DNA of 8,299 bases from Bacteroidaceae bacterium (GTDB taxonomy: Bacteria > Bacteroidota > Bacteroidia > Bacteroidales > Bacteroidaceae): NCBI GenBank assembly GCA_900770705.1, contig CAAGLF010000080.1:1-8299 (forward strand), given 5' to 3'. The notes beneath the pieces were generated by a model. That model did no database searches and was not told the DNA's origin. It worked only from the letters and a program-made list of their open reading frames with translations. Below, piece after piece: positions 1-7,386 of this stretch (position 1 is the first letter of the stretch; the number at the start of each line of letters is the position of its first letter). Made by a program: the position numbers and the translations under genes.

Positions 1-2256
1 CATCGGGGTGAAGAAGCCGTAGGCGCGGAAGAACTCGGTGAGGTCTTCGCCGGCGGCGAGGCAGCACTTCTTGTAGAAATGGAGCAGCGGGGTCTTGCCC
101 GTCACCACGGTGCCGTTTTCCTCAGTCTGCACGTCAAGCTGGTTGTAGGTGCGAGTGATGGGGTCGCGGCGCAACATCTCGAAGAGACGGGGATAGAACT
201 TGTTGTTGTGTCCCGCGAGATGGTAGTAGAGCCAGAGCTTGTAGAACATCTGCGTCTGTGCCCAGATGTTGTTGGTGAAGAAGTCGCTGTTCTCTTCGTT
301 GTAAGCCTTGAGCACTTGGGTGAGATCGCCATCTCCGCCGTTGGTGCGGCTGGTGGCGAGGCCGCCATACCAGGCACAGATGTTGGCGAAGAGGTTGTTG
401 GTCACCTCGGTAAGGCCGTTCATGTTGATAGGCCCTTGGTGCTGGTGACCAATCTCGTGGGCAGGCCCCCAGACGGATCCGGCCTGGTCGATGATGCCCT
501 GGATGATGCTCTGGAAGGTGCCGTAGTTATAGTTACTGCTGGTCCAGCCGCCGGACATGTAACCGGTGGGGATGCCGATGGCGAGGCAGTGCATGCGGTA
601 GTAGTCCTCGTAGGAGGAGGCATATTCGCCGTCGTTACCCGTATAGGCATAGACGCCGCGGGAGCGATCGTCGAGAGTGGGGAAGAGTGAGTTGGCGGAA
701 GCCACACTTTCGGCGCTTTCCAGGCCCATGGTCAAGTTCTGCGCCCATACCACGCGGTTCCAGCGCTCGAGGAAGTCGGGCACGCGGACGCGGCGGTTGC
801 CTTCGGCGTCGGCGGTGAAGTAGTATTCAGTACCGGGATAGGAAGTTCCGCCTTCTACCACGGGGTCTCTGAAGTTGAATTGGAAGACGATGCGCTTGCC
901 CACGATGGTGATGTCGTCGAGCACGTTGCGGGCTGCGAGGTAGTCCCAGTCGAGTTCGTTGTCGCCGGTGGGGGTGACGTTCTCGCCGGTGCGTCCGTGG
1001 GCGTAGAGAGCGTCGCCCACCTCGTTGTAGTAACCGTTGACGTTACCTCCCTCGATGTGTATCTTTAGGTCGGGATAGAAGGAGAGGGGATGGTCGCCCT
1101 TGTTGGTCGTGCCGTCCCATTTCTTCATGGTGTTGGCGGTGTAGTAGATGCAGGTCCACTGTTTATCCACGAAGCAGGGGATGATGTTGAGACCTGTCTG
1201 GAGCTGCACGCCGTCGGTGGCGTTGCCGGCTTGTCCGTGTCCGGAGTAGCTGCCGAGGTAGAGCGAAGCACCCTCCTTGATTTCTCCTTCCACCATTATA
1301 TATAAGGCGTCACGCTCCTTGGTGATGATGCCGGTGGGGTTGTTGAGGTTGGTGTGTATGTTTATCTTGAGGGCGGGGTTCACGCAGTCGCGGTTGGTGT
1401 AGAGCTCGTAGTTCTGCACGCGGTAGCGTTTGGCGTAGTCGCCGCTCCATGCCAGGCTGCCAGTGCCGCTGACGTGGTCTTCTGCCCAGGCTGTGGCCAC
1501 GGTGCCGCTCTGTTCGTTCCACACCTTGAGCACCATATTCTGCAAGGTGACAGGCAGCGAGGTGTAGTTGTCATCTGCCTGAAGCGTGCTGAGCGACATG
1601 GCTGCGTAGGTGCTGTTGAGCGTGGTGCAGGATTTGTCAGAGAAGATGGCATCGAGCTTACCCTGAAAACCTTCAATCTGCGAGTCGGTGAAGACGAAGC
1701 TGTTGATGGAAGTCCAGTTGGCCTCAATTTCGGCTGCGTCGATGTCGACTTTCGAGATGGTCCAGTGGGTGGCTTGTCCGTCGGTGCTCCATCCCACGAT
1801 GTTCTTGGAGGCGTCGCAGTGCATCTTGTTCCTGCCATCACTGCTGTTGCTCACACTCATCGTGTTGTAGGAGCCACCTACGGTGAGCAGGTAGAGATAG
1901 GTGTTGTCGGTAGTGGTGCCTTCGACGAGCTTCCACTGCGTGCTTTGGCCCGCGCCTTGCAGGTATCGGCCGTTGCCGTAGCTGCGCAGGCGGTAGCGTG
2001 GCACGTTGCTGCCGTCGTATGAAACTTCGTCCACATACCACAGCTGCGATTTGGAACTTTCGACCGTCGCGGCGCCGATGGCTGTCGTCATCGAGCCTAC
2101 TGACATAGAGTAAGAAGGGTACATCCTGTTGACAAAACGGTATACCCTGCCCTGCTCCAACTCTGTGAGCTGTGCAAAGGCCGGAAGGAATGTCAACGGA
2201 GAAATCAGACACAACAGGAGAAGCAGTATTTTCCCAATCAAGTAATGGTTTCTCAT
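1..2256 (-). CDS. Secreted M60-family (mucinase-like) zinc metallopeptidase with N-terminal ricin-like module, C-terminus cut by window edge
   Basis: The frame is open without a stop from an ATG at 2256 to base 1 (752 codons), so the C-terminus is missing. Residues 1-28 form a signal peptide: a basic start, a leucine-rich core, and a likely cleavage after AFA before Gln29. There is no convincing lipobox. Residues about 38-167 look like a ricin-type beta-trefoil lectin module, with Trp73, Trp108 and Trp165 in recurring W-x-[VIL]-type contexts; this is a pattern judgement. A middle segment (about 175-480) resembles the non-catalytic N-terminal part of M60 proteins. The zinc site is HEIGH at 600-604 with a further Glu at 617, twelve residues later, which fits the M60 gluzincin pattern HEXXHX(8,24)E. 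Members characterised in gut bacteria cleave O-glycosylated mucins, so an extracellular glycoprotein substrate is inferred. A Bacteroidetes C-terminal sorting or carbohydrate-binding domain could lie outside the window. The family call is firm; the substrate is not. Confidence 0.9.
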   Translation of the reverse strand, partial: MRNHYLIGKILLLLLCLISPLTFLPAFAQLTELEQGRVYRFVNRMYPSYSMSVGSMTTAIGAATVESSKSQLWYVDEVSYDGSNVPRYRLRSYGNGRYLQGAGQSTQWKLVEGTTTDNTYLYLLTVGGSYNTMSVSNSSDGRNKMHCDASKNIVGWSTDGQATHWTISKVDIDAAEIEANWTSINSFVFTDSQIEGFQGKLDAIFSDKSCTTLNSTYAAMSLSTLQADDNYTSLPVTLQNMVLKVWNEQSGTVATAWAEDHVSGTGSLAWSGDYAKRYRVQNYELYTNRDCVNPALKINIHTNLNNPTGIITKERDALYIMVEGEIKEGASLYLGSYSGHGQAGNATDGVQLQTGLNIIPCFVDKQWTCIYYTANTMKKWDGTTNKGDHPLSFYPDLKIHIEGGNVNGYYNEVGDALYAHGRTGENVTPTGDNELDWDYLAARNVLDDITIVGKRIVFQFNFRDPVVEGGTSYPGTEYYFTADAEGNRRVRVPDFLERWNRVVWAQNLTMGLESAESVASANSLFPTLDDRSRGVYAYTGNDGEYASSYEDYYRMHCLAIGIPTGYMSGGWTSSNYNYGTFQSIIQGIIDQAGSVWGPAHEIGHQHQGPINMNGLTEVTNNLFANICAWYGGLATSRTNGGDGDLTQVLKAYNEENSDFFTNNIWAQTQMFYKLWLYYHLAGHNNKFYPRLFEMLRRDPITRTYNQLDVQTEENGTVVTGKTPLLHFYKKCCLAAGEDLTEFFRAYGFFTPM

Positions 2257-2295
2257 AGAAAAATAAAAATGTATTGCTAGTTTTTCATGGTATGG

Positions 2296-2319
2296 GAGAC
2301 GCTCATTATGAGCCGTCTC
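2296..2319 (-). promoter_or_regulatory. Hairpin at the 5' end of the predicted M60 peptidase leader
   Basis: GAGACG at 2296-2301 pairs with CGTCTC at 2314-2319, and CTCA at 2302-2305 pairs with TGAG at 2309-2312. One C is bulged at 2313 and the loop is 3 bases. With a -7 element at 2330-2337 the transcript should begin near 2323, which places this roughly 10-bp stem at the very 5' end of the mRNA and about 40 bases before the ATG. It has no U-tract in the minus-strand direction, so it is unlikely to be a terminator. A role in mRNA stability or as a regulator site is inferred only. Confidence 0.5.
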
Positions 2320-2329
2320 TAAACGCGCG

Positions 2330-2337
2330 CAAAGATA
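2330..2337 (-). promoter_or_regulatory. Probable Bacteroidetes -7 promoter element for the M60 peptidase gene
   Basis: Read on the minus strand this is TATCTTTG, an exact match to the Bacteroidetes -7 consensus TAnnTTTG. It lies about 75 bases before the peptidase ATG. The matching -33 TTTG box is poor: only TTTA (2356-2359) lies near the expected spacing, so an activator may be needed. No Shine-Dalgarno sequence precedes the ATG; the bases just upstream are AT-rich, as is usual in this phylum. Confidence 0.6.
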
Positions 2338-2448
2338 CAACACACATACGTGACATAAAAGCCATTCCAAACATTTCTTTTTCGAAAATCGACAAATCAG
2401 CCCTTTGCTTAGACCAGTCTTTTATCCAGGAATCGCCGAACCGCGCTT

Positions 2449-2491
2449 GACAAGCAAACAGGTCGGACCTGCATTTCCGCAAGCCCGACCT
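2449..2491 (-). terminator. Intrinsic terminator downstream of ackA
   Basis: The segments 2460-2472 and 2479-2491 pair to form a 13-bp stem (minus-strand arm AGGTCGGGCTTGC, with G-U pairs in its inner half) around a 6-base loop. On the minus strand it is followed by the T-rich stretch GTTTGCTTGTC. It sits 50 bases past the ackA stop codon and before the peptidase promoter, so the two minus-strand genes are probably transcribed separately. Confidence 0.75.
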
Positions 2492-2541
2492 GGCCTATCC
2501 TGTAACTTGTTTTTTACATTTAATCTGTCTCCGTCCGCTTC

Positions 2542-3732
2542 TCAACTGATCAGTGCCAGCGTGTCGGAAGCGATGAGCAGTTCTTCGTCGGTGGGCACTA
2601 CGACTACCTTCACGCGACTGTCGGGAGTGGAGATGACTTCCTCCTCGCCGAAGTTCTTGCGGTTCTTCGCCTCGTCGAGCTGTACGCCGAGGAATTCGAG
2701 GCCCTTCGTCGAATTGTAGCGGATGTCCCACTGGTGCTCTCCCACCCCGGCGGTGAAGACGATGACGTCCACTCCACCCATAATGGCGGCATACGAGCCA
2801 ATGTACTTCTTGATACGGTGGGAGTACATATCCAGCGCCAGGCGGGCACGCTCGTTGCCGGCGGCAGCGGCCTCGGACACTTCGCGCATATCGCTCGACA
2901 CGCCGGAGACGCCCAGCAGTCCGCTCTTCTTGTTGAGCAGGTCGCTCATCTCGTCGGGCGTGAAGCCTTCAGCCTTCATAATGGCCAATACGGCCGAGGG
3001 GTCAACGTCGCCGGAGCGCGTACCCATCATCACGCCCTCGAGCGGCGTCAGTCCCATCGACGTCTCCAGGCACTTTCCGCCCTTGACGGCAGAGATGGAG
3101 GCACCGTTGCCGATGTGGCACGTAATGATGTTGAGCCGCTCCACAGGTACGCCGAGAAACTCTGCCACGCGTGCCGTGACGAAGCGGTGGCTGGTGCCGT
3201 GGGCACCCCAACGGCGGATGTTCTGCTCTTCATAATACTTGTAGGGCACGGCATACATATAGTTCGTGGCCGGCATAGTCTGATGGAAAGCCGTGTCGAA
3301 CACGAACACCTGCGGCAGCTCGGGCAGCATAGCCTTGACAGCCTGATAACCCTTCAGATGGGCAGGGCTGTGCAGCGGGGCGAGATCCATATACTGCTTC
3401 CACTCCTCCAGCATAGCGTCCGTCACAATCTGGCTCTCGGTGAAGCGGCCACCGGCCACGATGCGGTGGCCCGCCGCCGAAATCTCGTCGAGGCTATGGA
3501 TGGCCCCGTACTCGGGATGGAGCAGTGTGTCGAACATCAGGCGGATACCCTCGGTATGCGTGGGGCAGGCGTGTTCGATGATTTTGGTCTCACCGTTGAT
3601 TTTGGTCTTCAGGAAGGAGCCCTCAAGGCCGATTTTCTCAATACCACCGGCAGCCAGTACACTACGGTCGTCCATCTCGTAGAGCTTATACTTGATGGAA
3701 GAGCTGCCACAGTTGATGACAAGAATTTTCAT
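2542..3732 (-). CDS. ackA: Acetate kinase
   Basis: This 396-residue cytoplasmic enzyme interconverts acetyl phosphate + ADP and acetate + ATP, the ATP-yielding last step of acetate fermentation. The ATG at 3732 is chosen because it opens directly on the family start MKILVINCGSSSIKYKLYE and gives a normal length (about 400). An in-frame ATG at 3858 would add 42 residues that do not resemble the family. Residues matching the known active site include Asn7, Ser10 and Ser12 (phosphate and ATP contacts), Arg90 in GHR, His121, Asp146 in VFDTAFH, His178 in GAHGTSH, Arg239 in GTRSGD, and Glu383/384 in PTDEEL near the C-terminus. FTAGVGEH at 326-333 is the variant of the usual FTAGIGEN. The phosphotransacetylase gene pta, the usual partner, is not adjacent: ftsE is divergent upstream and a peptidase gene follows downstream. 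No frameshift or missing residue is seen. Confidence 0.98.
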   Translation of the reverse strand: MKILVINCGSSSIKYKLYEMDDRSVLAAGGIEKIGLEGSFLKTKINGETKIIEHACPTHTEGIRLMFDTLLHPEYGAIHSLDEISAAGHRIVAGGRFTESQIVTDAMLEEWKQYMDLAPLHSPAHLKGYQAVKAMLPELPQVFVFDTAFHQTMPATNYMYAVPYKYYEEQNIRRWGAHGTSHRFVTARVAEFLGVPVERLNIITCHIGNGASISAVKGGKCLETSMGLTPLEGVMMGTRSGDVDPSAVLAIMKAEGFTPDEMSDLLNKKSGLLGVSGVSSDMREVSEAAAAGNERARLALDMYSHRIKKYIGSYAAIMGGVDVIVFTAGVGEHQWDIRYNSTKGLEFLGVQLDEAKNRKNFGEEEVISTPDSRVKVVVVPTDEELLIASDTLALIS

Positions 3733-3855
3733 TGTTACAAAGTCTGTATTATTAGTAAGGTTTCTCTTAAAAATAGTAGGGCGGAAATTTTTCCTACAGC
3801 CGCGAAAAAAAATCCTGACGGCTCGCAACGAACGCGCCCCTATGCAGTTCGTTTG

Positions 3856-3863
3856 CAAAAGTA
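3856..3863 (-). promoter_or_regulatory. ackA: Probable -7 promoter element for ackA
   Basis: The minus strand reads TACTTTTG, which fits TAnnTTTG. It lies about 125 bases before the ackA ATG. No TTTG is present at the expected 19-21 base spacing upstream (around 3883-3888), so the match rests on the -7 box alone. Confidence 0.45.
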
Positions 3864-3947
3864 CAACTTTTTTCGGCTGTCCAGCCCTTCTGCCCCTATT
3901 TTTTTACCATTTGCAGAGGCCTTGAACGCCACTTGGCCAAAGCTTTG

Positions 3948-3979
3948 CTTGCTTACTCAAAGAAAATGCACTAACTTTG
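3948..3979 (+). promoter_or_regulatory. Probable promoter for the ftsE-lysC-lysA operon
   Basis: TAACTTTG at 3972-3979 matches the Bacteroidetes -7 consensus TAnnTTTG. CTTG at 3948-3951 lies 20 bases upstream, a near match to the -33 TTTG box at ideal spacing; a perfect TTTG at 3944-3947 is 24 bases away. Transcription would start near 3987, giving a leader of about 88 bases before ftsE. Confidence 0.65.
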
Positions 3980-4073
3980 CACGCCGAAAGGAACGAAGTG
4001 TCAGCAACAACGTGCCTTGACCGCCCTTTTTGAAAGCAAAACACGCTCATATACCCATCACACGCCATAAATT

Positions 4074-4778
4074 ATGCTGATTGAACTGAAAAACATCTCC
4101 GTCCGCACCCCCGACGACAATCCTCTGCTCGATGGCGTCGACTTCCGAGTGGACGAAAACGAGTTTGTCTACATTATCGGACGGGTAGGCTCCGGCAAGA
4201 GCTCACTGCTCAAGACGCTCTACGCCGAACTGCCCCTGACAGGCGACCAGGCACAAGTGCTCGACCACAATCTGCTGAAGCTCAAGCGGAGGCACGTCCC
4301 GGCACTGCGCAGAGAACTGGGTATCGTGTTCCAGGATTTCCAACTGCTGCGCGACCTCACCGTCGAGGGGAACCTCGACTTCGTGCTGCGCGCCACGGGA
4401 CACGGAAAACGCAAGCTCCGGCAGGAACGCATAGCCGAGGTGCTCGCACTCGTGGGCCTCGACGACAAGGCCGACCGCTATCCCCACGAGCTCTCGGGCG
4501 GTGAACAGCAGCGCGTATCCATCGCCCGCGCACTCCTCAACCACCCCCGCATCATACTGGCCGATGAGCCCACGGGAAATCTCGATTTCGACAGTGGCGC
4601 ACACATCATGGGCATTCTGCGGGAGATACGCCAAAGAGGCACTGCCGTCGTGATGGTCACCCACAACCTGAACTACCTGAGCCAATATCCCGGCATCGTC
4701 TATCGTATGGAGGACGGCACGCTCCGCGAAGTGACCGAAGAGTACAACCGCGCCGTGGAAATCATCGACAAAGCATAA
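4074..4778 (+). CDS. ftsE: FtsE-type cell-division ABC transporter ATP-binding protein
   Basis: A 234-residue single-domain ABC ATPase. All nucleotide-binding motifs are intact: Walker A GRVGSGKSS (36-44), Q-loop Gln87 in FQDFQLL, signature LSGGEQQR (140-147), Walker B IILADEP (160-166), D-loop GNLD (168-171) and switch His197. The F-Q-D-F-Q-L-L-R-D-L-T-V stretch after the Q-loop is typical of FtsE, as is the short length. FtsE works with the membrane protein FtsX at the division site, where ATP hydrolysis gates periplasmic peptidoglycan hydrolase activity instead of moving a solute. No ftsX lies beside it, so the partner must be elsewhere. The ATG at 4074 is the only sensible start. It is the first gene of a run ending in lysA. 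A LolD/MacB-like export ATPase is the main alternative, less likely because no permease is adjacent. Confidence 0.85.
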   Translation: MLIELKNISVRTPDDNPLLDGVDFRVDENEFVYIIGRVGSGKSSLLKTLYAELPLTGDQAQVLDHNLLKLKRRHVPALRRELGIVFQDFQLLRDLTVEGNLDFVLRATGHGKRKLRQERIAEVLALVGLDDKADRYPHELSGGEQQRVSIARALLNHPRIILADEPTGNLDFDSGAHIMGILREIRQRGTAVVMVTHNLNYLSQYPGIVYRMEDGTLREVTEEYNRAVEIIDKA

Positions 4779-4807
4779 ACTAAACACACAAACGATATAT
4801 CACACGT

Positions 4808-6124
4808 ATGAAAGTATTGAAATTCGGCGGTACGTCCGTAGGTACGCCGCAAAGAATGAAGGAAGTCGGAAAGCTCATCGCCGACGGAGAACAGAAAATC
4901 GTAGTGCTCTCGGCCATGTCCGGCACCACCAACTCCTTGGTAGAGATTTCCGATTACTTCAGAAAGGGTAACCCCGAAGCTGCCAACAACGTCATCAACA
5001 AGCTCCGCACCAAATATATGGCACACGTCGGGGAGCTGCACGCAAATGCCGAGGCGGCCGACCGCACACGCGACTTCCTCGAGGACGAATTTATGTTCCT
5101 TCACAGCTTCTCCAGCTCCGACTTCAACGACACCAGCGAAAAGACCATTCTCGCACAGGGAGAAATCATGAGCACTAATATGGTGACGAACTACCTGCAG
5201 GAGCAGGGAGTCAAGGTGAAACTCATTCCCGCGCTCGACTACATGCGCACCGACGCCAACGGAGAGCCCGACCTGAAATTCATACGCGAACACCTGCAAG
5301 CCATACTCAAGGCCCATTCCGGCTACGACCTCTACATCACGCAGGGATTTATCTGCCGCGACGCCGAGGAGCGTATCGACAATCTGCAACGCGGCGGTTC
5401 CGACTACACGGCCTGCCTCATCGGTGCAGCCATCAGGGCCGACGAGATACAGATCTGGACCGACATCGACGGAATGCACAACAACGATCCCCGCTTCGTC
5501 GAAGGCACGAAACCCGTGCGCCAGCTCAATTTCGAAGAAGCCGCCGAGCTGGCCTACTTCGGAGCCAAAATCCTCCACCCCACCTGCATTCAGCCGGCAC
5601 GCTATGCCGGAGTGCCCGTGCGTCTGCTCAACACGATGGACCCTTCGGCCCCCGGTACGCTCATCAACAACGAGATGAAGCGCGGACACATCAAGGCTGT
5701 GGCAGCCAAGGACAACATCACCGCCATCAAGATCGTATCCTCCCGAATGCTGCTGGCCACCGGATTCCTCCGCAAGGTGTTCGAGATATTCGAGACCTAC
5801 AACACAAGCATCGATATGATTGCCACCAGCGAAGTGGGCGTGTCGCTTTCCATCGACAACAAGTCCAGACTTTTCCCCATCACCGAGGAACTGAAGAAAT
5901 ACGGCACGGTGGAAGTCGACGAAAATATGTGTATCATCTGCGTAGTCGGCGACCTGGAGTGGAACAACGTCGGTTTTGAGTCCATCGTCACCGCCGCGAT
6001 GAAGGACATCCCCGTCAGAATGATTTCCTACGGAGGTTCCAACCACAACATCTCCTTCCTCGTTCGTGAGGCGGACAAGAAGGCAGCCCTTGCAGCCCTG
6101 AGCGCACAACTCTTTGCCAACTAA
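4808..6124 (+). CDS. lysC: Aspartate kinase (monofunctional)
   Basis: A 438-residue aspartokinase that phosphorylates aspartate with ATP to 4-phospho-aspartate, the first step towards lysine/DAP, threonine and methionine. The amino-acid kinase domain occupies about residues 1-290: KFGGTSVG (5-12) is the family start, GGSDYT is at 196-201 and TDIDGMHNNDPR at 218-229 (nucleotide-binding loop). Two ACT domains follow, at about 304-368 (with GFLRKVFEIF and TSIDMIATSEV) and about 374-438. ACT pairs in this family bind an end-product amino acid, usually lysine or threonine, so feedback inhibition is expected; the effector cannot be read from sequence. The C-terminus ends after ACT2, with no homoserine dehydrogenase fusion. 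It starts 29 bases after ftsE and stops 5 bases before lysA, which indicates co-transcription. No riboswitch or attenuator fits in either gap. Confidence 0.96.
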   Translation: MKVLKFGGTSVGTPQRMKEVGKLIADGEQKIVVLSAMSGTTNSLVEISDYFRKGNPEAANNVINKLRTKYMAHVGELHANAEAADRTRDFLEDEFMFLHSFSSSDFNDTSEKTILAQGEIMSTNMVTNYLQEQGVKVKLIPALDYMRTDANGEPDLKFIREHLQAILKAHSGYDLYITQGFICRDAEERIDNLQRGGSDYTACLIGAAIRADEIQIWTDIDGMHNNDPRFVEGTKPVRQLNFEEAAELAYFGAKILHPTCIQPARYAGVPVRLLNTMDPSAPGTLINNEMKRGHIKAVAAKDNITAIKIVSSRMLLATGFLRKVFEIFETYNTSIDMIATSEVGVSLSIDNKSRLFPITEELKKYGTVEVDENMCIICVVGDLEWNNVGFESIVTAAMKDIPVRMISYGGSNHNISFLVREADKKAALAALSAQLFAN

Positions 6125-6129
6125 GCCCT

Positions 6130-7320
6130 ATGAACTCCATCCACAAGCTACATATCTGCGAGGCAGCCGACGCCAAGCCGCTTCCCGGACGACACGCCGT
6201 CACTCCTTTTTATTATTACGACACCGAACTGCTCGACCTCACCCTCACAGCGGCCGCCGAAGCCGCTGCCGCCATCCCCGACAGCCACATCCACTACGCC
6301 GTCAAGGCCAATGCCAACCCCCGCCTGCTCGACATCATCGCCCGGGCCGACTTCGGGGCCGACTGCGTGAGCGGCGGAGAAGTGGAGGCGGCGCTCAGGG
6401 CCGGCTTTCCCGCCGACAAGATCGTCTTTGCCGGTGTCGGCAAGGCCGACTGGGAACTTGAGCTGGCCGTACAGGCCGGAATACGCTGCTTCAACGTAGA
6501 GAGCCTGCCCGAGCTCGAAGTGCTCGACGAAATCTGCCGGCGTCTCGGCCGCGTGGCCGACGTCTGCTTCCGCGTCAACCCCAATGTCGACGCACATACC
6601 CACGAGAAGATTACAACAGGACTGAACGAAAACAAATTCGGCATAGCCCTTGCCGACCTCATCCCCGCCATTCGTCGGGCGCAGGCCTGCCAGAGTGTGC
6701 GCTACGCCGGCCTGCATTTCCACATTGGAAGCCAGATACTCGACACAGCCCCCTTCGCCGCGCTGGCACAGCGTATCAACGAAATCCAGCTGCAGCTGGA
6801 AGCAGAAGGCATACGCACAGACATCATCAACGTAGGCGGCGGGCTGGGTATCGACTACGCCCACCCTGCCGACCACCCCGTACCCGATTTCACCGGTTAC
6901 TTCCAGACGTTCGCCGCCGGCCTGCAACTCCGCGAGGGACAGCAGTTCCACTGCGAGCTCGGCCGCAGCCTCGTGGCACAGTGCGGCACACTCGTCGCCC
7001 GCGTGCTCTACGTCAAGCAGGGCCACGCCAAGCAGTTCCTCATCCTCGACGCCGGTTTCACAGAACTGATACGTCCCGCGATGTACGGTGCGCTGCACGC
7101 CATCGAAAACCTGACGTCCTCCGCCACCGAGCAGGCCGCCTACGACGTCGTGGGCCCCATCTGCGAGAGCAGCGACGTATTCGCCAAGGCGTACAGCCTG
7201 CCCCTCTCCCGCCGCGGCGACCTCATCGCCCTCCGCTCTGCCGGCGCTTACGGCGAAGTGATGGCCTCCACTTACAACTGCCGCCCGCTGCCGCCTGCCG
7301 TATTCTCGGCCGACTGCTGA
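6130..7320 (+). CDS. lysA: Diaminopimelate decarboxylase
   Basis: A 396-residue PLP enzyme of fold type III that decarboxylates meso-diaminopimelate to L-lysine, the last lysine step. Visible motifs in order: YAVKAN with the PLP Schiff-base lysine Lys59; HFHIGSQ (196-202); the glycine-rich phosphate-binding loop GGGLG (236-240); ELGRS (276-280), where the family more often has EPGR; the catalytic cysteine Cys345 in GPICESSD, contributed across the dimer; and GAYG followed by a Tyr-Asn-Arg-Pro-type end near the C-terminus. The length is normal for a free-standing LysA. The ATG at 6130, 5 bases after the lysC stop, suggests translational coupling. Because DAP is also the usual peptidoglycan cross-link residue, this enzyme sits at the split between wall synthesis and protein synthesis. 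A strong terminator follows directly. An ornithine/arginine decarboxylase relative is unlikely given the lysC context and the motifs. Confidence 0.96.
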   Translation: MNSIHKLHICEAADAKPLPGRHAVTPFYYYDTELLDLTLTAAAEAAAAIPDSHIHYAVKANANPRLLDIIARADFGADCVSGGEVEAALRAGFPADKIVFAGVGKADWELELAVQAGIRCFNVESLPELEVLDEICRRLGRVADVCFRVNPNVDAHTHEKITTGLNENKFGIALADLIPAIRRAQACQSVRYAGLHFHIGSQILDTAPFAALAQRINEIQLQLEAEGIRTDIINVGGGLGIDYAHPADHPVPDFTGYFQTFAAGLQLREGQQFHCELGRSLVAQCGTLVARVLYVKQGHAKQFLILDAGFTELIRPAMYGALHAIENLTSSATEQAAYDVVGPICESSDVFAKAYSLPLSRRGDLIALRSAGAYGEVMASTYNCRPLPPAVFSADC

Positions 7321-7342
7321 GTGTGCCGCCATACAGGACTAC

Positions 7343-7380
7343 AAAGGTCCGCACTACGCTTCGTAGTTGCGGACCTTTTT
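7343..7380 (+). terminator. Strong intrinsic terminator after lysA
   Basis: AAAGGTCCGC (7343-7352) pairs perfectly with GCGGACCTTT (7369-7378), and ACTACG (7353-7358) pairs with CGTAGT (7362-7367). One T is bulged at 7368 and the loop is CTT. The stem is about 16 bp and runs into a T tract on the plus strand. It begins 23 bases after the lysA stop and ends the ftsE-lysC-lysA unit. The A-tract on its left could also support some termination on the minus strand. Confidence 0.9.
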
Positions 7381-7386
7381 CTTGGT

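Larger units (their letters stand above)
3733..4073. other. Divergent intergenic control region between ackA and ftsE
   Basis: This 341-base stretch holds no convincing gene. It contains a -7 element for each direction (3856-3863 minus, 3972-3979 plus), leaving predicted leaders of roughly 115 bases for ackA and 88 bases for ftsE. It has several A and T runs. CAGCCG followed by eight A (from 3797) is mirrored by TTTTTTCGGCTG (3868-3879), an imperfect inverted repeat that spans the ackA start-site region. Nothing matches a lysine riboswitch, which would need a longer and more structured leader before the lysine genes. Confidence 0.6.

Noticed and set aside
79..690. A plus-strand open frame of 203 codons opposite the M60 gene
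   Set aside because: It lies antisense to the zinc site of the peptidase, is low in complexity (Val, Gly and Ala rich), and has no promoter or family match.
3733..3858. In-frame 42-residue N-terminal extension of AckA from an upstream ATG
   Set aside because: The extension is unlike acetate kinases, and the ATG overlaps the predicted -7 promoter element at 3856-3863.
2734..4020. A 428-codon plus-strand open frame opposite ackA
   Set aside because: AckA on the minus strand has every active-site residue. The shadow frame runs on through the promoter region without any sign of a protein family.
3987..4073. Lysine riboswitch or peptide attenuator before the lysine operon
   Set aside because: The leader is only about 88 bases, shows no nested stems or lysine-codon run, and precedes ftsE. 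The gaps before lysC and lysA are 29 and 5 bases.
4700..6109. A 469-codon open frame antisense to lysC
   Set aside because: The plus-strand frame has full aspartokinase motifs and two ACT domains. The antisense frame stays open because the GC-rich sense codons rarely give reverse-strand stops; its product has no recognisable family features.
6148..7332. A 394-codon open frame antisense to lysA
   Set aside because: It shadows a gene with intact PLP and catalytic motifs; composition alone explains the open frame.
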